A DNA stretch of 64,000 bases from Jeotgalibaca dankookensis. GTDB taxonomy: Bacteria > Bacillota > Bacilli > Lactobacillales > Aerococcaceae. Below are positions 47,797-56,108 of the stretch, one piece after another. The stretch's first letter is position 1. Every line of letters begins with the position of its first letter. The notes under the pieces were generated by a model. That model saw only the letters and a program-made list of their open reading frames with translations, searched no databases and was not told the DNA's origin. The stretch spans positions 620,001 to 684,000 of the forward strand of contig NZ_CP019728.1 of assembly GCF_002005405.1 (NCBI RefSeq), read 5' to 3'. Made by a program: the position numbers and the translations under genes.

Positions 47797-48732
47797 TCAA
47801 ATTAAGTGCAACACCTCTTCCATAAAGACCTCGTGAGGCGTTCGGTAGCCAAGACATTTTCTTGGTCTATTATTAATCAGGTACAAAGCTTTTTGAAGTT
47901 CTTCCTGTTCCACATGATCAAAGTTGGTTCTCTTCGGAAAGAACTCCCTCAGGAGTCCATTACTGTTTTCATTGCTTCCTCGTTGCCAAGAAGAATAAGG
48001 ATCTGCGAAATAAACAGGGATGCTTAAGTCTTCTTCAATGACAGGATAACAGCTGAATTCCTTTCCTCTGTCTGTCGTAAAACTTTGGAAGGCAGTTTCA
48101 GGAAAAAGCGTAGTCAGTTTTCGTATAGCCCCTTCCATTGAGGAAGCGGAACGGTTGGGTATTTTGATGGCGAGGTACCAGCGGCTTTTCCTCTCTAGGA
48201 AAGTAGCAACGCAACCTTTTGCCTGTCCGCGTCCTGATACGACGGTGTCCAGCTCCCAGTGACCGAAGGTCGTTCGCTTCTTGACGTCTTTTGGTCGTTT
48301 TGAAATAGAGGTTCCGATATTGAATCTTCCTCTGGTTTCTTTTGGTTTCTGTCGTTTGCCTTTTTGTCTCAGAACGGACAATGGAACTTGTAAGAGACCG
48401 TAATAGAGCCAGCGATAGATTGTTTTGAAAGAAATTTTCCCTTGAAATAGCCGGCCTACAATTTGTTCTGGAGACCAGGTAAGAGTTAGTTTTTCCTGAA
48501 CCTTTTCTTTGATTTCAGAAGTCAACTTTGATTTTGCTCCACAGTTCGCTTTCTTTTGTTTATAGCGTTCCTGTGCCTGATCACACTGATAATATGGGTT
48601 CCTGTTCAGTTCCCGTGAAACAGAAGAAGGGGCACGACCAAGGATTCGAGCGATCCGGCGGATCGAAAAACCTAGATCACGAAGCGTTTCTATTTTTGAG
48701 CGTTCGGCTATGGTAAAATGAGTGTAGCTCAT
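47797..48732 (-). CDS. IS30-family transposase
   Basis: This DDE transposase has 311 residues. An N-terminal helix-turn-helix region (MSYTHFTIAERSKIETLRDLG, about 1-60) includes SIRRIARILGRAPSSVSREL. The catalytic core has Asp in GHWELDTV, Asp in TTDRGKEF and Glu in GSNENSNGLLREFFPK, all present. GGAGGACTC precedes the ATG. The frame runs through the terminal inverted repeat, and its stop codon (TGA at 47799-47797) lies in flanking DNA. No frameshift or internal stop is seen, so the element may be active. Confidence 0.95.
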   Translation of the reverse strand: MSYTHFTIAERSKIETLRDLGFSIRRIARILGRAPSSVSRELNRNPYYQCDQAQERYKQKKANCGAKSKLTSEIKEKVQEKLTLTWSPEQIVGRLFQGKISFKTIYRWLYYGLLQVPLSVLRQKGKRQKPKETRGRFNIGTSISKRPKDVKKRTTFGHWELDTVVSGRGQAKGCVATFLERKSRWYLAIKIPNRSASSMEGAIRKLTTLFPETAFQSFTTDRGKEFSCYPVIEEDLSIPVYFADPYSSWQRGSNENSNGLLREFFPKRTNFDHVEQEELQKALYLINNRPRKCLGYRTPHEVFMEEVLHLI

Positions 48733-48822
48733 GGCGAGTCCTCCAGTCGAATGTTGTGTGGTAACTCCATTCTACACGAGGTCGTCATGGGTTTCTTTTA
48801 TTTTACCTAGGTGTTGCACTTA
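47803..48822. mobile_element. IS30-family insertion sequence, complete
   Basis: The element is about 1020 bp, bounded by perfect terminal inverted repeats of 14 bases (TAAGTGCAACACCT-type arm at 47803-47816, mirrored at 48809-48822). The outer bases AT occur on both sides (47801-47802 and 48823-48824) and can be read as a 2-bp target duplication, although an ATTA/TAAT ambiguity allows the repeats to be extended to 16 bases instead. It carries one transposase gene on the minus strand. It sits in the gap between the convergent ribU and ferredoxin genes and breaks no gene. Confidence 0.92.
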
Positions 48823-48845
48823 ATATTACAATTCATCTTATATTA

Positions 48846-49070
48846 TCAACTAAATGGTGTGTCTGAACGCATAATTGCCCCGGTAGGACAACTCCTATAA
48901 GCTTTTTTAAAAGGCAGTGTGTCTTCTTTAGCTAAGGGATATGTGCCTGTATTATTGTCTTTTTTTGTATAAGCAATCCCATTCTCATCATATTCATAAA
49001 TATCTGGTGCAATAAGTTGGCATAGCCCACAAGCGATGCACCGTTCACGATCTATTTTGGTATAATACAT
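48846..49070 (-). CDS. fer: 4Fe-4S ferredoxin
   Basis: This 74-residue electron carrier binds a single [4Fe-4S] cluster. The ligands are in CIACGLC (near 12-18, three Cys) and the remote Cys-Pro in RSCPTGAI near 60. The body is acidic, as in B. subtilis Fer, which also lies divergently from ypbB-recQ. ATG at 49070 is preferred over GTG 49079 because AAGGATG is well placed for it. The 46-base gap to ypbB must hold both divergent start regions. The redox partner is not evident here. Confidence 0.9.
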   Translation of the reverse strand: MYYTKIDRERCIACGLCQLIAPDIYEYDENGIAYTKKDNNTGTYPLAKEDTLPFKKAYRSCPTGAIMRSDTPFS

Positions 49071-49116
49071 AAAGAACACATCCTTTTATTTATATCATTC
49101 AAATGAGGTGTCATGA

Positions 49117-50178
49117 TTGGAACTAACATATATAGATTATCTTTTTTTAGATTTATTTTCAATAGACGAATCTCGAAAACCTAACACACTCTATCATGTG
49201 TTAAACGGAAAACGAACCGTATCGGTCCTCCTTCAAACGATGAAGATGGATTTGACAGCTTTTTTCCATTTATTCCCCAAGTTAACATTAACAGATTTTG
49301 AAAGTCATATTAAAGAGTTTCAAAAAAGAAAATTAGTGACCGAAAACTATTGTTTAACTCAAAAAGGCTTGGAAGCTAAAAGAATTTTTTTTAGAACACA
49401 TCGGCAAGTGGTAGAGAAGCAAAGATTAAAATATGCAAGGGTACTTCCTCAATTTATTTCTCGAACTCTCTTTTTAACACAAGTATTATCCGAGTTAAGG
49501 TATCAAAATAAAAATTATTTACCAATCCAAGCTCGTGCATCAGAACAGTTGTGGATAAAATCTTTTTTAGACAAAAATCGTTTGGGAAAAGATGAAATTG
49601 GGAAGCAGTTTGGTATTGAATGGCTTGAAATTATAAAAAAATCGCAAATAAAGCAGCCACCTTTATTTTTAGAACAATTAGAAGGGCATGATAAATCTAG
49701 AAAAACATGGCGACAAATAGCGATAGATAATCATCTAGACGAAAGCGAATTATATGTTTACTTTCAAGAAGATTGGTTGAAGATTATTACTTGTATTGAG
49801 GATAATGAGCTTTTTTTTCCTCTATTTACAGCTATTTTAAAGGAACTAACGCATAAAGCAGGCTTGTGTTCAACTAGCGCCCAAGAAACCTATCAGCTTT
49901 GGGTTCAAGGTCGCTCTGCGCTGGATATTGTTAGAGAAAGACGATTAAAACCTAGTACCATTAATGATCATTTTACAGAAATTGCGCTCTTCTACAGAGA
50001 TTTTCCTTTTGAACAATTTTTGACAGTTGAGCAAATACAATTTGTCGAACACAGACCTTCCCCAAATAGTAATTTGACGCATGAAATGATTAAGGAGCGC
50101 TTCCCCGACATACCTTTTTTTCAAAGCCGTTTGATGCAAGTGAAAGGAGATTCAATTAAATGGAGGAAACAGATTTAA
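49117..50178 (+). CDS. ypbB: YpbB-like helix-turn-helix protein
   Basis: This 353-residue protein is encoded immediately upstream of recQ, as YpbB is in B. subtilis. There is no membrane segment. The C-terminal third has a helix-turn-helix of the RecQ-partner type: ETYQLWVQGRSALDIVRERRLKPSTINDHFTEIAL near 270-305. The start is TTG with GAGGTG upstream. It overlaps recQ by 19 bases, so translation is probably coupled and a joint role in DNA repair is likely. The biochemical activity is unknown. Confidence 0.82.
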   Translation: MELTYIDYLFLDLFSIDESRKPNTLYHVLNGKRTVSVLLQTMKMDLTAFFHLFPKLTLTDFESHIKEFQKRKLVTENYCLTQKGLEAKRIFFRTHRQVVEKQRLKYARVLPQFISRTLFLTQVLSELRYQNKNYLPIQARASEQLWIKSFLDKNRLGKDEIGKQFGIEWLEIIKKSQIKQPPLFLEQLEGHDKSRKTWRQIAIDNHLDESELYVYFQEDWLKIITCIEDNELFFPLFTAILKELTHKAGLCSTSAQETYQLWVQGRSALDIVRERRLKPSTINDHFTEIALFYRDFPFEQFLTVEQIQFVEHRPSPNSNLTHEMIKERFPDIPFFQSRLMQVKGDSIKWRKQI

Positions 50179-51608
50179 TAAAAAATCTAAAAGAGTGGTT
50201 TAACTTTGATCGTTTTCGAGCTGGACAAAAAGAATCAATCGAAACCATTTTAAATGGTGAAAATACGTTAGCTATTCTTCCGACTGGAACAGGTAAGTCG
50301 CTTATATATGAATATTGTGGTTATGTCACTGAGGGACTTGTCCTTATTGTCTCACCTCTCCTATCACTAATGGACAACCAGGTTCTCCAACTAAATCAAG
50401 CAGGTGAAAAGCGAGCAGCCGCTTTAAATAGTATGCTAAACCTTGAAGAGCGGCGGTTAATTGAAAAACGTCTTGACTACTATAAATTTTTATTTGTATC
50501 CCCAGAAATGTTGCAGTCTAAATGGTTGGTTCAGCGTTTAAGTCGCCTTAAAATCGCTTTATTTGTTGTAGATGAAGCTCACTGTATTTCGCAATGGGGA
50601 CTCGATTTTAGACCGGATTATCTCTATTTAGGTAAAATTAGAGAAGAACTAAATAATCCTTTGACACTCGCTCTAACGGCAACAGCACCCCAAGAAGTTA
50701 TTGACGATATTTTAAAAACACTAAATTTAGACCCTACCGATACTGCCGTTTACCAATCAAATCCAAATCGGGAAAATATTTATTATGATTTCCGAGAAAT
50801 AGAAGACAACGATAAGGATACTGAATTGTTACAACTAATAAATGATTTTCCAAATCCTGGTATCATTTATTTTTCCAGTAAGGTAAAGGCTGAACGAATA
50901 TGTCAATTATTGAGAGAGAATACGGAGCAAGCAGTTGATACTTACCATGCTGATCGTTCAATAGAAGATCGAAAAATTATTCAAAGACAATTTCTAAATG
51001 GAGAATTAGATATTATTTGTGCAACTACTGCCTTTGGTATGGGAATTAATAAAAAGAACATTCGTTTTATTATTCATTATCATATCCCAAATTCTATAGA
51101 AGAATATTTACAAGAAACTGGTCGAGCTGGTAGAGATGGCTTGCAGAGTATTGCGGTACTTCTTTATTCTAAATCAGATGCGGTATTTAAATTTAAAAAA
51201 ATGAAAGAAACACAATTAAACGATAATATTATCACGATGAACGATAAGAATGAATCACTTGAACCGTGGGGGCTATCTGATTCCGATCTAGCGATGCTCC
51301 AAGTCATTAAAGCGCGGCATTTAAGCAAAGAACAAGCAAAAAGCCTGATTAACCAACGCCTAGAAAAAAGAATCAGTAAATTTGTAGCTATGGGACAATT
51401 AGCCACGCAGAATAGGTGTAAACGAGAAATGATGTCTATTTATTTTAATCAAAAGAATGATCCGGTGCAAATATGGTGTTGCTCATTTTGCCAATCAGAT
51501 ATACAATCATTGGTGGAAGAAATGCAATTGATTTCACAACCGAAAAAAATTCAAATTAATTATGAAAAAAAATGGGATCAAGTCATCAAGGAACTTTTTA
51601 TTCTGTAG
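50160..51608 (+). CDS. recQ: RecQ-family DNA helicase (RecS type)
   Basis: This ATP-dependent 3'-5' DNA helicase has 482 residues, shorter than classical RecQ (about 600). Motifs in order: motif 0 in FRAGQKESIETIL, Walker A LPTGTGKS near 40-47, VDEAHCISQWG, TATAP, then motif VI in YLQETGRAGRDG. A cysteine cluster near the C-terminus (NRCKREM ... WCCSFC) fits the RecQ zinc module. No HRDC domain follows. This is the short form found beside ypbB in Bacillota. It overlaps ypbB by 19 bases. Confidence 0.93.
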   Translation: MEETDLIKNLKEWFNFDRFRAGQKESIETILNGENTLAILPTGTGKSLIYEYCGYVTEGLVLIVSPLLSLMDNQVLQLNQAGEKRAAALNSMLNLEERRLIEKRLDYYKFLFVSPEMLQSKWLVQRLSRLKIALFVVDEAHCISQWGLDFRPDYLYLGKIREELNNPLTLALTATAPQEVIDDILKTLNLDPTDTAVYQSNPNRENIYYDFREIEDNDKDTELLQLINDFPNPGIIYFSSKVKAERICQLLRENTEQAVDTYHADRSIEDRKIIQRQFLNGELDIICATTAFGMGINKKNIRFIIHYHIPNSIEEYLQETGRAGRDGLQSIAVLLYSKSDAVFKFKKMKETQLNDNIITMNDKNESLEPWGLSDSDLAMLQVIKARHLSKEQAKSLINQRLEKRISKFVAMGQLATQNRCKREMMSIYFNQKNDPVQIWCCSFCQSDIQSLVEEMQLISQPKKIQINYEKKWDQVIKELFIL

Positions 51609-51633
51609 TGTCTTTATTTTCAAACCATAAATA

Positions 51634-51642
51634 TGCTACAAT
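51634..51642 (+). promoter_or_regulatory. extended -10 promoter for the LysM gene
   Basis: TG-C-TACAAT (hexamer 51637-51642) lies about 32 bases before the GTG start. Confidence 0.5.
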
Positions 51643-51673
51643 TAGTTCGAAGATTATTAGGGGGGGATTTTTA

Positions 51674-52324
51674 GTGAGTAAGAAAAAAAACAATGATAAA
51701 CCGTGGTCGCGTCGATTCGATGAGGACGAAAAAAATAATAGTAATAATCAATTTAGATCGGGTCGCAAATCACAGGATAAGGAAGTGGCTCCTTTGTATA
51801 AGGTGTTACTGTTTTTGTTCTTAGCTCTGCTCATTATTCCTTTCGCTACCTATTACTGGAGTACGCAGACACGTGCAAACCCAAATCCACAAACGGCAGA
51901 CCAAGTGATGATTAGTAAGAAAAGTAGTGAGTCAGAGTCTGAAAGCAGTAAGTTAGTAAGTTCAGAGTCTGAAAGCTCTGCTAAATCGAGCGCAAAAGAA
52001 GTAGAACCAGCATCGAGTGAAGAAGCTGAAAATAATGAACCAAGTACTCCTGTTGTTGAAACGGAACCAGAATCATCAGCAGAAACACCTAAACCAGAAG
52101 AAGTTGTTGAAGAGCCGGTAGAATCCGTAGAACCACCTGTTGAGGTTGTCGAAGAAACGCCGGAACCCTTAACTGAAGAATACTCCAACACGTATACTGT
52201 TCAACCCGGAGATAATTTGTATCGAATTGCTTTGAATCATGGGATGGATGTGGATGTGCTTAAAGAAATTAATGGCATTTCATCGAATGAGATTGCTGTA
52301 GGTACCGTTTTAAAAGTACAATAA
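51674..52324 (+). CDS. ypbE: membrane-anchored LysM protein (YpbE-like)
   Basis: This 216-residue cell-wall-associated protein has a charged cytoplasmic N-terminus (SKKKNNDKPWSRRFDEDEK). One membrane helix lies near 39-57 (VLLFLFLALLIIPFATYYW). A long Ser/Glu/Pro-rich extracellular linker (about 75-168) is followed by one LysM domain at the C-terminus (NTYTVQPGDNLYRIALNHGMD, about 172-216), which would bind peptidoglycan. GTG 51674 follows a GGGGGG-rich ribosome site; a longer frame from 51572 would start inside recQ. The position after recQ fits B. subtilis ypbE. No enzymatic domain is present. Confidence 0.85.
   Translation: MSKKKNNDKPWSRRFDEDEKNNSNNQFRSGRKSQDKEVAPLYKVLLFLFLALLIIPFATYYWSTQTRANPNPQTADQVMISKKSSESESESSKLVSSESESSAKSSAKEVEPASSEEAENNEPSTPVVETEPESSAETPKPEEVVEEPVESVEPPVEVVEETPEPLTEEYSNTYTVQPGDNLYRIALNHGMDVDVLKEINGISSNEIAVGTVLKVQ
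51932..51976 (+). repeat. 15-base direct repeat in the linker of the LysM gene
   Basis: TCAGAGTCTGAAAGC occurs at 51932-51946 and again at 51962-51976, exactly 30 bases apart and in frame. It codes for a repeated Ser-Glu-Ser segment, consistent with linker growth by duplication. Confidence 0.8.
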
Positions 52325-52328
52325 ATTT

Positions 52329-52364
52329 GAGCTTCGAGGTCCACGTTTAGCGTGGACCTTGCTC
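52329..52364 (+). terminator. stem-loop between the LysM gene and cmk
   Basis: AGGTCCACG (52337-52345) pairs with CGTGGACCT (52351-52359), and flanking GAGC/GCTC can extend the stem. The following bases (TATTTG) are a poor T run, so it may be a weak terminator with read-through into cmk. Confidence 0.6.
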
Positions 52365-52383
52365 TATTTGCAGGAGGATAAGA

Positions 52384-53064
52384 GTGGAACAATTTAATAT
52401 AGCAATAGATGGCCCAGCCTCAGCTGGTAAAAGCACCATTGCCAAGCAGGTAGCAAAAGAATTAGGTTTAACATATCTAGATACCGGTGCAATGTACCGA
52501 GCACTAACTTATATGGCATTGGTTCATAAACTGAATTTAGAAGATGAAACAGCATTATTGAATTTATTAGCAGATACAGAAATTTCGTTTCCTTCTAACC
52601 AAGGTATGCAACATGTGTTTATAAATAAAATGGAAGTAACTGAGGTTATTCGTTCTAAAGAAGTGACACAAAATGTAAGTTTAGTCTCATCACATAAAAA
52701 TGTCCGCAAAAAAATGGTTTCCCGACAACAGAAAATTGCACAACAAGGGGGAATTGTTATGGACGGACGAGACATCGGGACCGTTGTTCTCCCAAACGCT
52801 GCTCTCAAAATTTATTTGGTAGCTTCTGCTGAAGAACGTGCGCTGAGGAGATACCGTGAATCAATTGAAAAAGGCATGCAAGTATCATTAGAAGAATTAA
52901 CTGCAGATATGATTGCGCGTGATAACTATGATATGAATAGAGAGGCATCACCTTTGAAAAAAGCTGAGGATGCTATTGAAATTGATTCCACAAATTTATC
53001 AATCAACCAAGTAGTTGAAATGATATTGGATTATGCAAAAAACTATCAAAAAAAGGTTAAATGA
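52384..53064 (+). CDS. cmk: cytidylate kinase
   Basis: Cmk phosphorylates CMP and dCMP to the diphosphates, recycling pyrimidines from RNA decay. The protein is 226 residues. Walker A is GPASAGKST near 10-18, and YLDTGAMYRALTY marks the NMP-binding region. DGRDIGTVVLPNA and RRYRESIEKG supply further substrate and lid residues. GTG is the start, with GCAGGAGGA upstream. cmk before rpsA is a widely conserved pair. Confidence 0.96.
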   Translation: MEQFNIAIDGPASAGKSTIAKQVAKELGLTYLDTGAMYRALTYMALVHKLNLEDETALLNLLADTEISFPSNQGMQHVFINKMEVTEVIRSKEVTQNVSLVSSHKNVRKKMVSRQQKIAQQGGIVMDGRDIGTVVLPNAALKIYLVASAEERALRRYRESIEKGMQVSLEELTADMIARDNYDMNREASPLKKAEDAIEIDSTNLSINQVVEMILDYAKNYQKKVK

Positions 53065-53104
53065 AGCTTTAAAATGGAGATAACTGGACGATGTATGATC
53101 AAAA

Positions 53105-53113
53105 TGTTAAAAT
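53105..53113 (+). promoter_or_regulatory. extended -10 promoter for rpsA
   Basis: TG-T-TAAAAT (hexamer 53108-53113) predicts transcription from near 53120, which gives a leader of about 90 bases containing a long stem-loop. Confidence 0.55.
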
Positions 53114-53135
53114 GATTATATACGAAGTACGTTTG

Positions 53136-53178
53136 CATACAGAAGTTTTATTAAAATCTAATAAATTACTTCTGTATG
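53136..53178 (+). promoter_or_regulatory. stem-loop in the rpsA 5' untranslated region
   Basis: CATACAGAAGT (53136-53146) pairs perfectly with ACTTCTGTATG (53168-53178). An inner TTTATTA/TAATAAA stem (53147-53153 with 53159-53165) continues it after a 2-base bulge, around a 5-base loop. No T run follows. The ribosome site AAGGAGG is about 15 bases downstream. Confidence 0.75.
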
Positions 53179-53208
53179 AGAAAAATGCTTTCAAGGAGGA
53201 AATGTCAT

Positions 53209-54462
53209 ATGTCAGAACACAATGAGAATTTAGAAGAAAAAGAAGAAATGACACAAAGTACTACAGAAAACGGAGAAATGACAATGGATGATATGTTAGA
53301 TGCCTATCCACCATTAGAAGTCGGTGATACCGTTCAGGCTGAAATATTAGCAATTGAAGACAATCAAGCGATTGTAGGAATCAAAGATCGCGGAGTCGAA
53401 GGAGTAATTCCTTATAAGGAATTAGCAGCTAAGCCTTTTGATGAAGTAACTGAGATTGTTAATGTCGGTGATGTAGTGGATGTTGTTGTTATTAAACAAA
53501 TCAAGGACAAAGAGAACGGCAGCTATTTGTTATCTAAACGTCGTGTAGATGCAAAAGCTGTTTGGGAAGAGATTCAAGAAAAATATGATAATGAAGAATA
53601 CATTGAAGCACCTGTAAAAGATGTTGTTAAAGGTGGACTAGTCGTGGATGTTGGTGTACGTGGATTTGTACCCGCGTCTATGGTTGAAGCTTTCTTTGTT
53701 GAAGATTTTTCGGAATACAAAGGAAAAACAATGAAATTTAAAATCATTGAATTAGAACCTAGTGAAAACCGTCTTATCCTTTCTCATAAAGCAATTGCAC
53801 TTGCTGAAAAAGCCGCTAAAAGTGTTGAGCTTATGGCTGAAATTTCTGAAGGTGATATCATTGAAGGAACCGTTGCACGTTTAACTAATTTCGGAGCCTT
53901 TATTGATCTTGGTGGTGTGGATGGTCTCGTTCACATTTCTCAAATTGCCCATGAACATATCAAATCTCCGGGTGATGTTTTAACAATCGGTGAAAAAGTG
54001 AAAGTAAAAGTTTTATCTGTTGATGTTGAAAAAGGACGTGTTTCTTTAAGTATTAAAGACACACTACCTGGACCATGGGAGTCAATTGAAGAAAAAGCAC
54101 CAATTGGTTCTGTTCATACTGGTACAGTAAAACGCTTAACAAGCTTTGGAGCTTTTGTTGAAATATTCCCAGGGGTAGAAGGTCTCGTTCATATTTCACA
54201 AATTTCCCACCAACACATAGCAACACCACATGAAGTGCTAGAAGAAGGTCAAGAAATTGAAGTGAAAGTTTTGGATGTTAAACCAGAAGAAAATCGCTTG
54301 TCGTTAAGTATCAAAGCGTTACAAGAAAAAACCAATGATACGCCTGTTAAAGAAAAGACAATTGAGAAGTATGAAGCATCTGAAGATGATGATTCAAAAT
54401 TCACTTTAGGTGATTTACTAGGTGATCAATTGAAGGAATTGCAAGACCAAGATGAAGAATAA
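53209..54462 (+). CDS. rpsA: 30S ribosomal protein S1 homologue (four S1 domains)
   Basis: This RNA-binding protein has 417 residues and four S1 OB-fold repeats: about 33-105 (VGDTVQAEILAIEDNQAIVG), 120-190 (VKGGLVVDVGVRGFVPASM), 205-280 (EGTVARLTNFGAFIDLGG) and 290-365 (GTVKRLTSFGAFVEIFPG). It is the shorter Gram-positive form (YpfD in B. subtilis) rather than the six-domain E. coli protein. An acidic N-terminus and tail flank the repeats. ATG 53209 has AAGGAGGAA upstream; an in-frame ATG at 53176 does not. The leader carries a notable stem-loop. Confidence 0.93.
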   Translation: MSEHNENLEEKEEMTQSTTENGEMTMDDMLDAYPPLEVGDTVQAEILAIEDNQAIVGIKDRGVEGVIPYKELAAKPFDEVTEIVNVGDVVDVVVIKQIKDKENGSYLLSKRRVDAKAVWEEIQEKYDNEEYIEAPVKDVVKGGLVVDVGVRGFVPASMVEAFFVEDFSEYKGKTMKFKIIELEPSENRLILSHKAIALAEKAAKSVELMAEISEGDIIEGTVARLTNFGAFIDLGGVDGLVHISQIAHEHIKSPGDVLTIGEKVKVKVLSVDVEKGRVSLSIKDTLPGPWESIEEKAPIGSVHTGTVKRLTSFGAFVEIFPGVEGLVHISQISHQHIATPHEVLEEGQEIEVKVLDVKPEENRLSLSIKALQEKTNDTPVKEKTIEKYEASEDDDSKFTLGDLLGDQLKELQDQDEE

Positions 54463-54494
54463 CATTTTTAAGAACTAAAATAGTTTTAAATATT

Positions 54495-54576
54495 AAAACG
54501 GACAACCCCGAGTGATTGAATCCAATTTACTGTAGAAGAAACAGTTGGATTGATCCTGCGTCGGGGTTACGTTTTT
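54495..54576 (+). terminator. large branched or bulged stem after rpsA, probable terminator
   Basis: Nested pairings are AAAACG/CGTTTT (54495-54500 with 54570-54575), AACCCCGA/TCGGGGTT (54504-54511 with 54561-54568), AATCCAA/TTGGATT (54519-54525 with 54545-54551) and CTGT/ACAG at the tip. The last pairing arm runs into T bases, so termination is likely, but the size and internal loops are unusual. Confidence 0.65.
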
Positions 54577-54608
54577 GATTATAAATCGAGAGTAAGAGCT
54601 TAGTAATT

Positions 54609-54639
54609 GGCTGTGACTTCTGTCTCAGCCTTATTTTTA
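54609..54639 (+). terminator. second stem-loop upstream of der
   Basis: GGCTGTGAC (54609-54617) pairs with GTCTCAGCC (54622-54630) with one mismatch around a 4-base loop, followed by TTATTTTT. Confidence 0.6.
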
Positions 54640-54669
54640 AGCTATCAATTATTTAAGGGAGTGATGAAA

Positions 54670-55983
54670 ATGCCAAATCCTGTTTTAGCAATCGTCGGAA
54701 GGCCAAATGTTGGAAAATCAACCATTTTTAATCGATTAGCGGGAGAAAGGATTTCCATCGTTGAAGATATTCCCGGAGTAACACGTGACCGTATTTATGC
54801 TCAAGGAGAGTGGTTAGGTAGAACGTTTGATGTTATCGATACTGGTGGTATTGATATTCTAAATGAGCCTTTCATGTCTCAAATTAAATTACAAGCACAA
54901 GTAGCGATGGAAGAAGCAGATGTAATCCTGTTTTTGACAAGTGTTAGAGAAGGTGTAACAGAAGCTGATGAAAATGTAGCGCGTTTGCTATACAAATCCG
55001 GTAAACCAGTTATTTTGGGTGTCAATAAAGCTGATAATCCAGAAATGCGTGCAGATATATTTGAGTTTTATAGTTTAGGTCTGGGTGACCCGTATCCGAT
55101 TTCAGGAAGTCACGGTTTAGGACTGGGTGACATGTTAGATGCAGTAGTTAATGAATTCCCTTCAGCTGAGGAATTAGAAGAAGAAGATGATTTAATTAAA
55201 TTTTGTCTGATTGGACGCCCGAATGTGGGGAAATCTTCACTGGTCAACGCTATTCTAGGAGAAGACCGTGTTATTGTTTCTTCAATTGCCGGAACCACAC
55301 GTGATGCGATTGATACAACCTTTGAAGATGAGGAAGGCGCTCGCTTTACTATGATTGATACAGCCGGAATCAGAAAAAAAGGTAAAGTAACTGAGAGTAC
55401 CGAAAGATTTAGTGTTATGCGTGCCTTACGTGCCATTGACCGCTCTGATATCGTCCTAGTCGTTTTGAATGCAGAAGAAGGAATTCAAGAACAGGATAAG
55501 AAAGTTGCTGGTTACGCACACGAAGCAGGCAAAGGTATTATTATTTTAGTTAATAAGTGGGACAAAATTGAAAAAGATAACCATACAATGAAAGAATTCG
55601 AAGAAAAGATTCGAAATGAATTTCAGTACTTATCTTATGCTCCGATTCTCTATGTTTCTGCACTTACAAAGCAACGATTGATACATATACCTGCAAAAAT
55701 TAAAGAAATTAGTCAATCACAAAATCGTCGAATCTCATCGTCGGTGTTAAATGACGTTTTAATGGATGCGATTGCGAGAAATCCGACCCCTACTGATAAG
55801 GGTAGACGATTGAAAATTTATTATGCGACTCAAGTCTCTGTTAAACCACCAACCTTTATTTTATTTGTGAACGATCCTGAGCTCTTGCACTTTTCTTATG
55901 TGCGATTTATCGAAAATCAAATCCGAAAAGCCTTCGAGTTTGAAGGGACACCGTTCAAGGTAATTGCTCGTCAAAAGAAATAA
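54670..55983 (+). CDS. der: ribosome assembly GTPase Der (EngA)
   Basis: Der is an essential GTPase with two tandem G domains that acts in 50S subunit maturation. The protein is 437 residues. G domain 1 has GRPNVGKST near 11-19, DTGG and NKAD. G domain 2 has GRPNVGKSS near 183-191, DTAG and NKWD. A C-terminal KH-like domain ends in [22 protein letters not shown] 54670 gives the standard N-terminus [10 protein letters not shown] and has AAGGGAG 9 bases upstream; a longer frame from 54607 runs through a stem-loop and is rejected. Confidence 0.96.
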   Translation: MPNPVLAIVGRPNVGKSTIFNRLAGERISIVEDIPGVTRDRIYAQGEWLGRTFDVIDTGGIDILNEPFMSQIKLQAQVAMEEADVILFLTSVREGVTEADENVARLLYKSGKPVILGVNKADNPEMRADIFEFYSLGLGDPYPISGSHGLGLGDMLDAVVNEFPSAEELEEEDDLIKFCLIGRPNVGKSSLVNAILGEDRVIVSSIAGTTRDAIDTTFEDEEGARFTMIDTAGIRKKGKVTESTERFSVMRALRAIDRSDIVLVVLNAEEGIQEQDKKVAGYAHEAGKGIIILVNKWDKIEKDNHTMKEFEEKIRNEFQYLSYAPILYVSALTKQRLIHIPAKIKEISQSQNRRISSSVLNDVLMDAIARNPTPTDKGRRLKIYYATQVSVKPPTFILFVNDPELLHFSYVRFIENQIRKAFEFEGTPFKVIARQKK

Positions 55984-56081
55984 TCATGAGAAATGTATCA
56001 GAAACAGTGATAATCATTGCAGTGATAGCTTTTCTGTGATATTCTTTATAAGAAATAACCAAAACAAACGGTATTTCAATT

Positions 56082-56108
56082 ACTATTTTTGGACCACTCA
56101 AAAATAGT
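56082..56108. terminator. stem-loop between der and hup
   Basis: ACTATTTTTG (56082-56091) pairs perfectly with CAAAAATAGT (56099-56108) around a 7-base loop, followed by TTTC. It may end der transcripts. The rest of the 55984-56169 gap shows only a partial direct repeat (CAGTGATA twice) and A/T-rich DNA. Confidence 0.5.

Noticed and set aside
50160-50178. 19-base overlap of ypbB and recQ as a frameshift or misassembly
   Set aside because: Both frames have complete conserved ends, and recQ has a suitable ribosome site inside ypbB. Translational coupling is the simpler reading.
51853-52191. Minus-strand frame of 112 codons rich in Ser, Thr and Gly
   Set aside because: It is the antisense of the Ser/Glu-rich linker of the LysM gene; the low-complexity composition explains the open frame.
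54607-54669. N-terminal extension of Der from an upstream ATG
   Set aside because: The extra codons run through a stem-loop and lack a ribosome site, and the shorter form matches the family N-terminus.
56005-56030. Fur-box-like GATAATCATT sequence after der
   Set aside because: Only the first half fits the consensus; the second half (GCAGTGATA) does not, and the neighbouring genes have no link to iron.
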